Assembly (NCBI RefSeq): GCF_006717145.1
Contig: NZ_VFQF01000002.1
Span: 1,488,001 to 1,552,000 of the forward strand
DNA from: Humibacillus xanthopallidus
GTDB taxonomy: Bacteria; Actinomycetota; Actinomycetes; Actinomycetales; Dermatophilaceae
Length of the DNA: 64,000 nt
Direction: 5' to 3'
The position numbers and the translations under genes are program-made. Shown here piece after piece: positions 36,280 to 43,639 of this stretch (positions are counted from its first letter, which is position 1; every line of letters starts with the position of its first letter). The notes below the pieces were generated by a model, which made no database searches, was not told where the DNA came from, and worked only from the letters and a program-made list of their open reading frames with translations.

Positions 36280-38426
36280 GCGCAGTCCCCACGGCCGACG
36301 ACATCCTGGCCGGTCTCGACCCCGAGCAGCGTGAGGTCGCGCTCGCGCCGCCCGGGCCGCTCTGCATCCTGGCTGGCGCCGGCACCGGCAAGACGCGGGC
36401 CATCACGCACCGCATCGCGTATGCCGTCCACTCCGGTGCGCAGCAGCCGCAACGGGTGCTCGCCCTCACCTTCACCGCCCGCGCCGCCGGCGAGATGCGC
36501 ACGCGGCTGCGCGGGCTCGGTGTCCAGGGCGTGCAGGCGCGCACCTTCCACGCGGCCGCGCTGCGCCAGCTGCACTACTTCTGGCCCCAGGCGATCGGCG
36601 GGGCCGCCCCCGAGGTGATGAGCCACAAGGCCGCCGCCGTCGCCGAGGCCGCGAGCCGCCTGCGGATGCAGTTCGACCGCACGGCGATCCGTGACCTCGC
36701 CGCCGAGATCGAGTGGGCCAAGGTCAACGTCCTCACGCCGCAGTCGTATGCCGCCCGCGCCCGCACCGCGCGCCGCGAGCCCCCTGGCGTCGACCTCACG
36801 GCGATGGCGCGACTCTTCGAGGCCTACGAGGAGGTGAAGCAGCGGCGCGGCGTCATCGACTTCGAGGACGTGCTCCTGCTCACGGTCGGCATCCTCGACG
36901 AGCGCGAGGACATCGCGCGGGCGGTCCGGGGCCAGTACCGCCAGTTCGTCGTCGACGAGTACCAGGACGTCAACGACCTCCAACAGCGCCTCCTCGAGCT
37001 CTGGCTCGGCGAGCGCACCGACCTGTGCGTCGTCGGCGACCCGGCCCAGACCATCTACTCCTTCACCGGTGCCAGCCCGCGCCACCTCGTCGGCTTCCCC
37101 CAGCGCTTCCCGGGAGCGCACGTCGTGCGGCTCGTGCGCAACTACCGCTCCTCGCCCCAGATCGTCGCCCTCGCCAACACCATCGTGGCCTCGGGCACCC
37201 AGGCCGCTCGTGACGGCGCGGTGCGGCTGCTCGCGCAGGGTGAGCCGGGTCCCGAGCCGGTGCTCGAGTCGCACCCCGACGACCCGTCCGAGGCGGCGGC
37301 CGTGGCTGCCCGGATCCGGCAGCTCGTCGACGAGGGCACGCCGCCGTCGGAGATCGCCATCCTCTTCCGCACGAACGCCCAGTCGGAGGTTCACGAGAAC
37401 GCCCTGAGTGACGCAGGGGTGCCCTACCTCGTGCGCGGCGGTGACCGATTCTTCGCCCGCAAGGAGGTGCGCGACGCGATCCTGCTGCTGCGCGGCGCCG
37501 CCCGTAGCGACGACGGCACCAAACCGCTCGGCGAGCTCGCCCGCGACGTCATCACCGGCGCAGGGTGGAGCCACGACCCGCCGGCCGGTGGAGGCGCGAC
37601 CCGTGAACGCTGGGAGTCGCTGACGGCGCTCGCCACCCTCGCCGACGACCTGGAGACAGCCGCGCCCGAGGCGCGGCTGTCCGAGCTCGTCGCCGAGCTC
37701 GACCGACGTGCGTCCGAGCAGCACGCGCCGGCCGTGCAGGGGGTGACCCTGGCGAGCCTGCACGCCGCCAAGGGCCTCGAGTGGGACGTCGTCTTCCTCG
37801 TCGGCGCGTCCGACGGCCTCATCCCGATCTCCATGGCCGAGGGCCCGGAGGCGGTCGAGGAGGAGCGGCGGCTCCTCTACGTCGGCCTCACCAGGGCCCG
37901 CCGCCGGCTCCACCTCTCGTGGTCCGGGGCGCGCACGCCAGGGGCCCGCTCGACGCGTCGGGTCTCGCGCTTCCTCGCGCCTGCCGCCGGCATCCTCGGG
38001 CAGGGCGCACGCCCGGAGCAGGCGCCGCGATTCGGCGGTGGACGCAGGAGCGGGCCGAAGGTGGCCCGCATCGCGCACTGCCGGGGGTGCGGTGCCGAGC
38101 TCGTCACTGCGGCGCAGCGCAAGACGGGTCGCTGTGACACCTGCCCGCCGACCTATGACGAGGCGACGTTCGAGCGGCTGCGCGCGTGGCGGCTCGCCGT
38201 GGCCCGCGAGGCCAGCGTGCCGGCCTTCGTCGTCTTCACCGACGCGACGCTTACCGCGATCGCCGAGTCGGAGCCGGCGGACCAGGGTGCACTGTCGATG
38301 ATCAGCGGTGTCGGCGCGCGCAAGCTCGAGCAGTACGGCGCCGACGTCCTCGCCATCCTCCAGGGGGCCGACCCTGAAGAGCTTCTCGAGAAGGCTTGTG
38401 CCGCAAGGGAATCCAGCGATTCTTGA
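36276..38426 (+). CDS. uvrD2: UvrD2-type helicase with Zn knuckle and HRDC; CTG start
   Basis: 716 residues. The only start that keeps Walker A (LAGAGTGKTRAITHR, residues about 31-45) is CTG 36276: an in-frame stop lies at 36267, and the first GTG (36456) is downstream of the ATP site. AAGGGTGAT lies 5-7 bases before the CTG, and CTGA overlaps the ppk2 stop in the way ATGA/GTGA overlaps do elsewhere in this window. Motor motifs: FVVDEYQDVN, GDPAQTIYSFTGA, TLASLHAAKGLEWD, LLYVGLTRAR. The C-terminus has HCRGCGAELV ... RCDTCPP (four-Cys zinc site) and an HRDC domain, as in mycobacterial UvrD2, which is an essential 3'-5' helicase. Confidence 0.93.
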   Translation: MSAVPTADDILAGLDPEQREVALAPPGPLCILAGAGTGKTRAITHRIAYAVHSGAQQPQRVLALTFTARAAGEMRTRLRGLGVQGVQARTFHAAALRQLHYFWPQAIGGAAPEVMSHKAAAVAEAASRLRMQFDRTAIRDLAAEIEWAKVNVLTPQSYAARARTARREPPGVDLTAMARLFEAYEEVKQRRGVIDFEDVLLLTVGILDEREDIARAVRGQYRQFVVDEYQDVNDLQQRLLELWLGERTDLCVVGDPAQTIYSFTGASPRHLVGFPQRFPGAHVVRLVRNYRSSPQIVALANTIVASGTQAARDGAVRLLAQGEPGPEPVLESHPDDPSEAAAVAARIRQLVDEGTPPSEIAILFRTNAQSEVHENALSDAGVPYLVRGGDRFFARKEVRDAILLLRGAARSDDGTKPLGELARDVITGAGWSHDPPAGGGATRERWESLTALATLADDLETAAPEARLSELVAELDRRASEQHAPAVQGVTLASLHAAKGLEWDVVFLVGASDGLIPISMAEGPEAVEEERRLLYVGLTRARRRLHLSWSGARTPGARSTRRVSRFLAPAAGILGQGARPEQAPRFGGGRRSGPKVARIAHCRGCGAELVTAAQRKTGRCDTCPPTYDEATFERLRAWRLAVAREASVPAFVVFTDATLTAIAESEPADQGALSMISGVGARKLEQYGADVLAILQGADPEELLEKACAARESSDS

Positions 38427-38465
38427 CGTTCGCTGAAAAAAGCTCGGAAAAGTTCGTTAATTCAG

Positions 38466-38495
38466 TTGTTCGCTCGCGAGGGCCCCGCGTACCCT
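38466..38495 (+). promoter_or_regulatory. Candidate whiB7 promoter
   Basis: TTGTTC (38466-38471), 18-base spacer, TACCCT (38490-38495). Directly upstream, 38433-38464 is the most AT-rich patch in the region (GAAAAAAGCTCGGAAAAGTT ...). WhiB7-activated promoters are known to carry an AT-rich stretch just upstream of -35, recognised by the WhiB7 AT-hook; this fits autoregulation. Confidence 0.6.
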
Positions 38496-38566
38496 TGACG
38501 GAGTCAAGCCCAGTGGCTCAGGTGGCCAGCTGGGGAACGCGAGAAGAAGTGAGGAGGGCCGGTCTG

Positions 38567-38827
38567 ATGGACAACACCACGATGACGATGAACGCAGTGA
38601 CCTGCGTGCTTTCCGTGCGTCCGCGTGTCGCCGGCCCGGTTCGCCTTGCCGCCGCGTTCCTCATGGACCAGGGGACCACCCTGCCCGTCGCCGCCCTCAC
38701 GGGTGACCGTGTCGTCGGCTTTGGCGCCCTTGTCAAGGGACAGGTCTCTGTCGATGTCCGCGCCATCGCCCCGACGTACAAGACCCCCGATGTCGTTCGC
38801 TCCCGCTCCGGGAGGCCACCGGTCTGA
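38567..38827 (+). CDS. Leader ORF upstream of whiB7 (86 aa)
   Basis: ATG 38567 is preceded by GAGGAGGG 8-10 bases upstream. It encodes 86 residues (starts MDNTTMTMNAVTCVLSVRPR, ends RSRSGRPPV). Third positions are mostly G/C but with more CTT, GTT and CGT than surrounding genes. It is not similar to any family I recognise. It sits between the whiB7 promoter and an intrinsic terminator whose stem begins 23 bases after its stop. Stalling or efficient translation here would decide whether the terminator forms, as reported for whiB7/wblC leaders, although known leader ORFs are, to my knowledge, shorter. Confidence 0.6.
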   Translation: MDNTTMTMNAVTCVLSVRPRVAGPVRLAAAFLMDQGTTLPVAALTGDRVVGFGALVKGQVSVDVRAIAPTYKTPDVVRSRSGRPPV

Positions 38828-38850
38828 CCCAGACCGAGCCTCACCTCCCA

Positions 38851-38892
38851 GGCCGCGAACCCGACATCACGGGTCCGCGGCCTTTCTGTTGT
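38851..38892 (+). terminator. Intrinsic terminator inside the whiB7 leader (attenuator)
   Basis: GGCCGCG-A-ACCCG / CGGGT-C-CGCGGCC: stem of 12 pairs with one mismatch, loop of 6, directly followed by TTTCTGTTGT. It is a clear T-rich Rho-independent terminator, rare in this GC-rich window. It lies after the leader ORF and about 210 bases before the preferred whiB7 start. Confidence 0.82.
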
Positions 38893-39101
38893 CTCCGGAC
38901 ACCTGCCGCTCAACGAAGACCGACCAGCAGCACCGCCACCAGTGCACCTACCGGTGCCAGACAGATCAGGGACAAGACATGACTCCTCGCATGCCGAGCA
39001 GCAGGACCGAGACCCGCACCTCCGGTGCCGGGCTTCGGACCAAGCCAGGAACGAGTGAACAGGCGGCCCCCGTGACGGGGACCCCGGAGATGGAGGTGAC
39101 C

Positions 39102-39389
39102 ATGCCACTCAGCGAGATGCTCGATCTCGGGACGGAGGCGCAGCAGCTCGGCGAGACCATCCCGTGTCGCGACTACGACGCGGAGCTCTGGTTCGCCGAG
39201 CGACCGGAGGACGTGGAGTTCGCCAAGACGCTCTGCGGTCTCTGCCCCGCGCGGCTCCAGTGCCTCGCCGGCGCCCTCGAGCGCCAGGAGCCCTGGGGCG
39301 TCTGGGGAGGTCAGCTCCTCGTCCAGGGCGCAGTCGTCGCCCGCAAGCGGCCGCGCGGCCGCCCCCGCAAGCACCCTGTGGCCGCCTGA
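39102..39389 (+). CDS. whiB7: WhiB7-type transcriptional activator of antibiotic resistance
   Basis: 95 residues from ATG 39102, preceded by GGAGGTGA at 5 bases; M. tuberculosis WhiB7 is about this length. ATG 38979 (136 residues, AGGGA upstream) is an alternative. [4Fe-4S] cysteines: IPCRDYDAELWF, then LCGLCPARLQC. EPWGVWGG binds the sigma factor. The C-terminal RKRPRGRPRKH is the AT-hook that defines WhiB7 among WhiB proteins. It activates intrinsic multidrug resistance genes with SigA and is induced by ribosome-targeting antibiotics. It follows uvrD2 as in mycobacteria, and the leader ORF plus terminator upstream suggests attenuation control. Confidence 0.93.
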   Translation: MPLSEMLDLGTEAQQLGETIPCRDYDAELWFAERPEDVEFAKTLCGLCPARLQCLAGALERQEPWGVWGGQLLVQGAVVARKRPRGRPRKHPVAA

Positions 39390-39463
39390 GCCTGCGTGAC
39401 CACGCATGGTCCAGACCCCACCGGCCCCCGACACCAACCCATTCCGAAGATCAGGAGATCGTC

Positions 39464-39598
39464 ATGAACCAGCTCGAGATGCTGGCTCGCGACCGGATCA
39501 ACGAGCGCAGTCAGCGCCAGGAACGCCGCGGCATCCGTCGCAGCGCCCGGCTGATCGCCCAGGAGATCCGCGCCAGTCGACGCCACGACCAGAAGTGA
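39464..39598 (+). CDS. Small basic protein downstream of whiB7
   Basis: 44 residues from ATG 39464 with AGGAG 7 bases upstream. The sequence is a single Arg-rich helix (RINERSQRQERRGIRRSAR, then EIRASRRHDQK), pI very high. It lies 74 bases after whiB7 and before the shared terminator, so it is almost certainly in the whiB7 transcript. Not recognised. Possible roles: a ribosome- or nucleic-acid-binding accessory peptide of the WhiB7 response. Confidence 0.65.
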   Translation: MNQLEMLARDRINERSQRQERRGIRRSARLIAQEIRASRRHDQK

Positions 39599-39648
39599 GG
39601 GACCGCCCCGAGAGGGTCCCAGCAGGACAATCGAATCGAGTGAGCAAG

Positions 39649-39680
39649 CCGCGGGTGACGCGCACGTCACCCGCGGTTTT
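39649..39680 (+). terminator. Terminator of the whiB7 transcript
   Basis: 12-base perfect stem CCGCGGGTGACG / CGTCACCCGCGG, loop CGCA, followed by TTTT. A textbook Rho-independent terminator. Confidence 0.92.
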
Positions 39681-39734
39681 GCGTGTCCGGGCGGCTCTGC
39701 ACCCCATGCCGCACGTCGGCGCATAATCGATGGC

Positions 39735-39974
39735 GTGGGCAACGAAGAACGAACTGTGAGCGACCTCCGGCCAGACGGCGAGCAGTCTGCCGCGGCGGGC
39801 GCACCGCTCGTCTGCGCGACCTGCGGACGCCGTCCCGAGTCTGGAGAGGCGGCCACGGCCCGACTCACGTGGAGTCGCGTCACGAGCGGCGCCGCCGCCG
39901 CGTGGACGTGCGACCGGTGCAGCCGCGAGCACCTGCGCTCCATCGAGGGCAAGCTCGACCCCGACTGGTGGTGA
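39735..39974 (+). CDS. Small two-CxxC zinc-ribbon protein
   Basis: 79 residues from GTG 39735 (GTG 39756 also possible). A flexible start is followed by CATCGRRPESGE and, 26 residues later, CDRCSREHLRSIEGKLDPDWW; four Cys can bind one zinc. The C-terminal IEGKLD(P)xWW is a motif I associate with a short conserved protein of Micrococcales/Actinobacteria. Function unknown. It stands between the whiB7 unit and the convergent ABC1 kinase gene. Confidence 0.72.
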   Translation: MGNEERTVSDLRPDGEQSAAAGAPLVCATCGRRPESGEAATARLTWSRVTSGAAAAWTCDRCSREHLRSIEGKLDPDWW

Positions 39975-40128
39975 GCCCTCCAGCCGCTTCCTGGGGGTGA
40001 GCCCTCGAGCCGCCGCCGACGGGGGTCGCTGACCCAGAGGTGTGTGCGCGGGCGAGCCGCACACGCACGGACTGTGCGCACACGGCATACCGGGTGTGGC
40101 TGACCTCGAGGAGTGCGCCTGACGGGGC

Positions 40129-41466
40129 TCAGCCCGCGCCGCGCTGCCCGATCGGGGGCAGGTCGGCACCGGGCAGGAGCGCGTCGACGATCTCGCGTCC
40201 GCGCACCGTACCCCCGAGCTGGCAGAGCACCCCGATGCTCCCGCCCCAGACCCGGTGGATGAGGAGGTACTCCGGGGGCAGGTTGAGCTTGTAGCCGACG
40301 GCGTAGTTGGGCTGTCGCGGGTCGTTGATGTGGGCGAAGACGCCGCGCAGCCAGTCACGACTGAAGGTGAACTCGTCCTCACGGAAGGGAGCCATGAACG
40401 GTTCGAGGTAGTCGAGGAGGCGCTGCGGGTCGAGGTCGATGCCCGAGCGCACGAAGCCCAGCTCGCGCAGACCGTCGAGCACCTCCTGGGCGCTGCCCTC
40501 GAGGCCCGTGGTGAGCAGCGGACCGATCTCTGCGGGCATGCCGTCGGGCAGCCGGTTGACTGCGCCGAAGTCGATGATGCCCAGCCGGTTGTCGGGGGTC
40601 ATGCGGAAGTTGCCGGGGTGGGGGTCGGCGTGCAGCAGGCCGGCCTCGGCAGGGCCCGCCAGCAGGAACTCGAGGTAGAGCTGCGAGGCGTCGTCGCGTT
40701 CCTCAGGGGTGCCGTCGGAGATGATCTGCGAGAGCGGCTTGCCCTCGAGCCACTCCGAGACGATGACGTGCTCGGCGTGCGCCACGACGGCCGGGATGGC
40801 GAAGTCCTCGTCGTCGGTGAAGGCGTCGGCGAAGGTCGCCTGCGACCGCGCCTCGAGGCGGTAGTCGAGCTCCTCGGCCATGCGGTCGCGCAGCTCGTCG
40901 AGGATCGGACCGATGTCGAGCCCCGGCACCCACCCCGCGGCCACCTTGGCGACCCGCGAGATCTGGCGCAGGTCGCCCATGAGGGCCGCGCCGGCGCCGG
41001 GGTACTGGATCTTGACGGCGACGTCGCGCCCGTCGGCCCACACACCGCGGTGCACCTGGCCGATCGACGCCGAGGCGACCGGCTGGTCGTCGAAGGAGCG
41101 GAACTTGCTGCGCCAGCGGACGCCGAAGTCGGCTCGGAGCACCTCGTGCACCGAGCTCGTCGGCATCGGCGGTGCGCTGTCCTGCAGCTTGGTGAGGGTC
41201 GCCCGGTAGGGGACCGCGATCTCCTCCGGGAAGGCTGCCTCGAAGATCGAGAGCGCCTGCCCGAACTTCATCGCGCCACCCTTGAGCTCACCGAGCACCT
41301 GGAAGAGCTGCTGCGCGGTGCGGGCCTGGAGCTCGGCGGCGACGACCTCGGCCGGCTTGCCGCCGATCCGCTTGCCGAATCCGAGCGCGGTGCGACCGGC
41401 GAACCCGAGCGGCACGCTGGCCAGCTTGGCGCTGCGCACCACGGCCTTGCGGGGCAGATCGGTCAC
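40129..41466 (-). CDS. ABC1/AarF/UbiB-family atypical kinase
   Basis: 445 residues from GTG 41466, preceded by GAGGAGGTG. The KxGQ motif occurs as LGELKGGAMKFGQALS, with the Ala-rich loop FDDQPVASASIGQVHRG, the ATP-site Lys in VAVKIQYPG, catalytic HADPHPGNF and DFGAV. Hallmarks of the ABC1 family (UbiB, Coq8), which act as lipid-associated ATPases/kinases in quinone or isoprenoid lipid metabolism. Rv3197 in M. tuberculosis is the positional equivalent, next to whiB7 and annotated there as involved in macrolide tolerance by some authors. No membrane helix is evident. Confidence 0.92.
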   Translation of the reverse strand: MTDLPRKAVVRSAKLASVPLGFAGRTALGFGKRIGGKPAEVVAAELQARTAQQLFQVLGELKGGAMKFGQALSIFEAAFPEEIAVPYRATLTKLQDSAPPMPTSSVHEVLRADFGVRWRSKFRSFDDQPVASASIGQVHRGVWADGRDVAVKIQYPGAGAALMGDLRQISRVAKVAAGWVPGLDIGPILDELRDRMAEELDYRLEARSQATFADAFTDDEDFAIPAVVAHAEHVIVSEWLEGKPLSQIISDGTPEERDDASQLYLEFLLAGPAEAGLLHADPHPGNFRMTPDNRLGIIDFGAVNRLPDGMPAEIGPLLTTGLEGSAQEVLDGLRELGFVRSGIDLDPQRLLDYLEPFMAPFREDEFTFSRDWLRGVFAHINDPRQPNYAVGYKLNLPPEYLLIHRVWGGSIGVLCQLGGTVRGREIVDALLPGADLPPIGQRGAG

Positions 41467-41504
41467 GGCACCTCCTCGGTCGACGTACGGGGCCACCTGC
41501 GAGC

Positions 41505-42581
41505 CTACGTTCTGCCGGGCTCCCGCGCTGAGGCGGTGCCACCCGGCGTGGGACCGCCGCCCTGCAGCCGCGACGTCCGGTGCCGGCAGCGGGGATGGGG
41601 CGGCCACCGTCGGTGGTCGATGCGCGGCCAGGGCAGGGTCACCTCGACGGCGACGCCGGGCGGGGGAGGGTCACCCGCGAGCGAGCGGGCCACGAGGGCG
41701 GCCACGGTGCCTGCGACGAGCTGCGACAGCCCCGGTTCGCCGGCACGCGGCGGGTCCGCGGCCGGGCGCGGCTCCACCTGTGGCGCGACCGAGTCCACAG
41801 GCACGGTGGCCACCTGGGCCATGACCGTCGGCCAGGCAGCGTCGCGGTCGCTGCGGTGCAGGTCGAGGCACCAGAGGCACGGTGCAGCGGGCGTGCCGTC
41901 GACGAGCGGGCCAACGACGGCGCGCGACCCGGTCGTGACGACGGGCAGGTGCGGCACCCCGCGCCGGAGCCAGAGGTCTCCGCGGCGCGGGTCGAGGGCG
42001 ATGTCGGCGACGAGGACGACGGCTGCGGGCTGCGCCGACCCCGAGCCGCCGGCACCAACCGCACCCATGACACCGACGTCACCCGTGACACGCAGGGCAT
42101 CCATCACACCGTCGGAGTCCACGGGGCCGGGTGCGGCGGCAGCACCGGTCTCGAGAAGGCGCGTCAGGTCAGAGGCCAGGGAGCCGTCACCCTCGACGAG
42201 CACGTGCGACCCGGTGCGAGCCGCCGGGCTTGCCGCCGCCGCTGAGTGAACGGAGTGAACGGAGCGGACGGAGCGGTCCGAGCCGTCGGAGCGGTCGGGG
42301 TGCGGAGTCGCCACGGGTTCGAGCAGCCCCAGCCGCCCGACGAGGTCGAGCAGGACGCGCCACCGGCGCCTGGAGACCCCGCTGGCCCTCGCGACGAGGT
42401 CGAGAGCGTCGGGCGGCATCGTGCCGTCGAGACGGCCGAGCAGGCGGGCCTCGTCGGGCGTCACACCGGTCACGATCGGGCCGCCCTCGAGCACCCCGAA
42501 CTGCACCTCGCCGGGGCGCCTCGTGATGGGGCGCAGCCAGAGGGGGATGGCGGCATACGGGCCGGGGTGGGCGGTGTTCAT
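41505..42581 (-). CDS. ThiF/cyclodehydratase-like protein (TOMM leader-binding type)
   Basis: 358 residues from ATG 42581, with GGAGGT 6 bases upstream. The N-terminus ITRRPGEVQFGVLEGGP and following winged-helix-like segment resemble the leader-peptide-binding region of azoline cyclodehydratases. The C-terminal half is a reduced E1/ThiF-like fold with zinc Cys in PCLWCLDLHRSDRDAAW and RCRHRTSRL. There is no clear ATP glycine loop. Members of this group occur singly across Actinobacteria (Rv3196 position) without a YcaO or precursor peptide; none is seen here. A Ser/Arg/Asp tripeptide repeat (about residues 95-112) interrupts the two halves. Function unknown. Confidence 0.7.
   Translation of the reverse strand: MNTAHPGPYAAIPLWLRPITRRPGEVQFGVLEGGPIVTGVTPDEARLLGRLDGTMPPDALDLVARASGVSRRRWRVLLDLVGRLGLLEPVATPHPDRSDGSDRSVRSVHSVHSAAAASPAARTGSHVLVEGDGSLASDLTRLLETGAAAAPGPVDSDGVMDALRVTGDVGVMGAVGAGGSGSAQPAAVVLVADIALDPRRGDLWLRRGVPHLPVVTTGSRAVVGPLVDGTPAAPCLWCLDLHRSDRDAAWPTVMAQVATVPVDSVAPQVEPRPAADPPRAGEPGLSQLVAGTVAALVARSLAGDPPPPGVAVEVTLPWPRIDHRRWPPHPRCRHRTSRLQGGGPTPGGTASAREPGRT
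42244..42297. repeat. 9-bp tandem repeat inside the ThiF-like gene
   Basis: Six GAGTGAACG/GAGCGGTCG-type units of 9 bases, in frame, encoding Ser-Asp-Arg / Ser-Val-Arg-like tripeptides between the two domains. Confidence 0.8.
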
Positions 42582-42677
42582 CGGACCTCCGAGGGGAGCG
42601 GCGTGCAGCCGCGGCGGCTCAGGGCCTCAGCGTCGCAGGCGGATCCGTCCCGACCGCGCCGTCGTCCACAGGAATGC

Positions 42678-42712
42678 AGCAGGGGCGGGACCATGGTGGT
42701 CCCGCCCCTGCT
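42678..42712 (-). terminator. Terminator after DUF5679 gene
   Basis: 16-base perfect stem AGCAGGGGCGGGACCA / TGGTCCCGCCCCTGCT with 3-base loop, 33 bases past the DUF5679 stop. Confidence 0.85.
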
Positions 42713-42744
42713 CACACGGCGTCAGCGACGCCGTCACGACCTGT

Positions 42745-42906
42745 TCAGGCCTTGCCCAGGATGCGGTTGAGGTTCGTGCCGCACACGGGGCACACGCCCT
42801 TGGCCATCCGGCGGCCGTTGTCAGAAACGACAACCTTGCCCTCGGCCTCGCGCTTCTCCTTGCACTTGACGCAGTAGAACTCGCCCTTGTAGGTCTCGTC
42901 AGCCAT
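42745..42906 (-). CDS. DUF5679 small zinc-finger protein
   Basis: 53 residues from ATG 42906 with AAGGAGACAC upstream. Almost the whole protein is DUF5679: EFYCVKCKEKREAEG and KGVCPVCGTNLNRILGK give two CxxC knuckles for one zinc. The family is found in actinobacteria as single short proteins of unknown function. It has its own ribosome site and terminator, so it is probably a well-expressed monocistronic gene. Confidence 0.9.
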   Translation of the reverse strand: MADETYKGEFYCVKCKEKREAEGKVVVSDNGRRMAKGVCPVCGTNLNRILGKA

Positions 42907-43087
42907 TGGTGTGTCTCCTTGTTGCTGGCGCCCATCCGACGGGCGCCTCGGCTCGCACAACCCTAGAGCACGCTGAGCACGAAATCATGCTCCCGCCCCG
43001 CTTGGCGTGCCCGGGGATGATGCGGTAGAACGCGCGGGCGCGGTCAGGGTCCCCGCCGCTGTCGGTGCTCGGGCTTACCCTGCCCTC

Positions 43088-43639
43088 ATGGCGACGGCGC
43101 GGCGCGAGGTGGTGCAGACGGTGGTCGACGGGGTCACCGTCGAGGTCCGCCGCAGTGCCAAGCGTCGCCGCACGGTCTCCGCCTACCGCCAGGAGGGGCA
43201 GCTCGTCGTCCTCGTGCCCGCCCGCATGAGCGCCGCTGAGGAGGGGGAGTGGGTGCGCACCATGGTCGCGCGCGTCGCCGCCTCCGAGCGGCGCAAGCAG
43301 CGCAGCGACGGCGACCTCGAGCGGCGCGCGCTCGAGCTCTCCCGCGAGCACCTTGGTGGAAGAGCCGTCCCCTCGAGCGTGCGCTGGGTGTCCAACCAGA
43401 GCAGCCGCTGGGGGTCGTGCACGCCCGCCGAGGGCACGATCAGGCTCTCCGACAAGCTTCAGGGCATGCCGACGTGGGTCGTCGACTACGTCCTGCTCCA
43501 CGAGCTCGCGCACCTGCTCCAGCCGGGTCACGGCCCGCAGTTCTGGCGGCTCATCGAGGGCTACCCCCGCCTCGAGCGGGCCAGGGGCTACCTCCACGGC
43601 GTCTCGGCGAGCGCCGGCCTCGGTCTCAGCGACGATTGA
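43088..43639 (+). CDS. YgjP-like M48-family metal-dependent hydrolase
   Basis: 183 residues from ATG 43088. SNQSSRWGSCTPAEGTIRL is the YgjP/DUF45 signature; VLLHELAHLLQPGHGPQFW holds the HExxH zinc site and third His. The N-terminus VEVRRSAKRRRTVSAY is typical. Cytosolic putative metalloprotease with unknown substrate. It converges with the NUDIX gene with a 14-base overlap of coding ends. Confidence 0.9.
   Translation: MATARREVVQTVVDGVTVEVRRSAKRRRTVSAYRQEGQLVVLVPARMSAAEEGEWVRTMVARVAASERRKQRSDGDLERRALELSREHLGGRAVPSSVRWVSNQSSRWGSCTPAEGTIRLSDKLQGMPTWVVDYVLLHELAHLLQPGHGPQFWRLIEGYPRLERARGYLHGVSASAGLGLSDD

Noticed and set aside
36456-38426. uvrD2 starting at GTG 36456
   Set aside because: That start removes the Walker A motif encoded at about 36366-36410; the CTG start with its ribosome site is better.
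39975-40128. Further small gene between the zinc-ribbon protein and ABC1 kinase
   Set aside because: Only imperfect repeats (GAGCCCTC-like) and a small hairpin around GGCATACC; no ribosome site with a credible frame.
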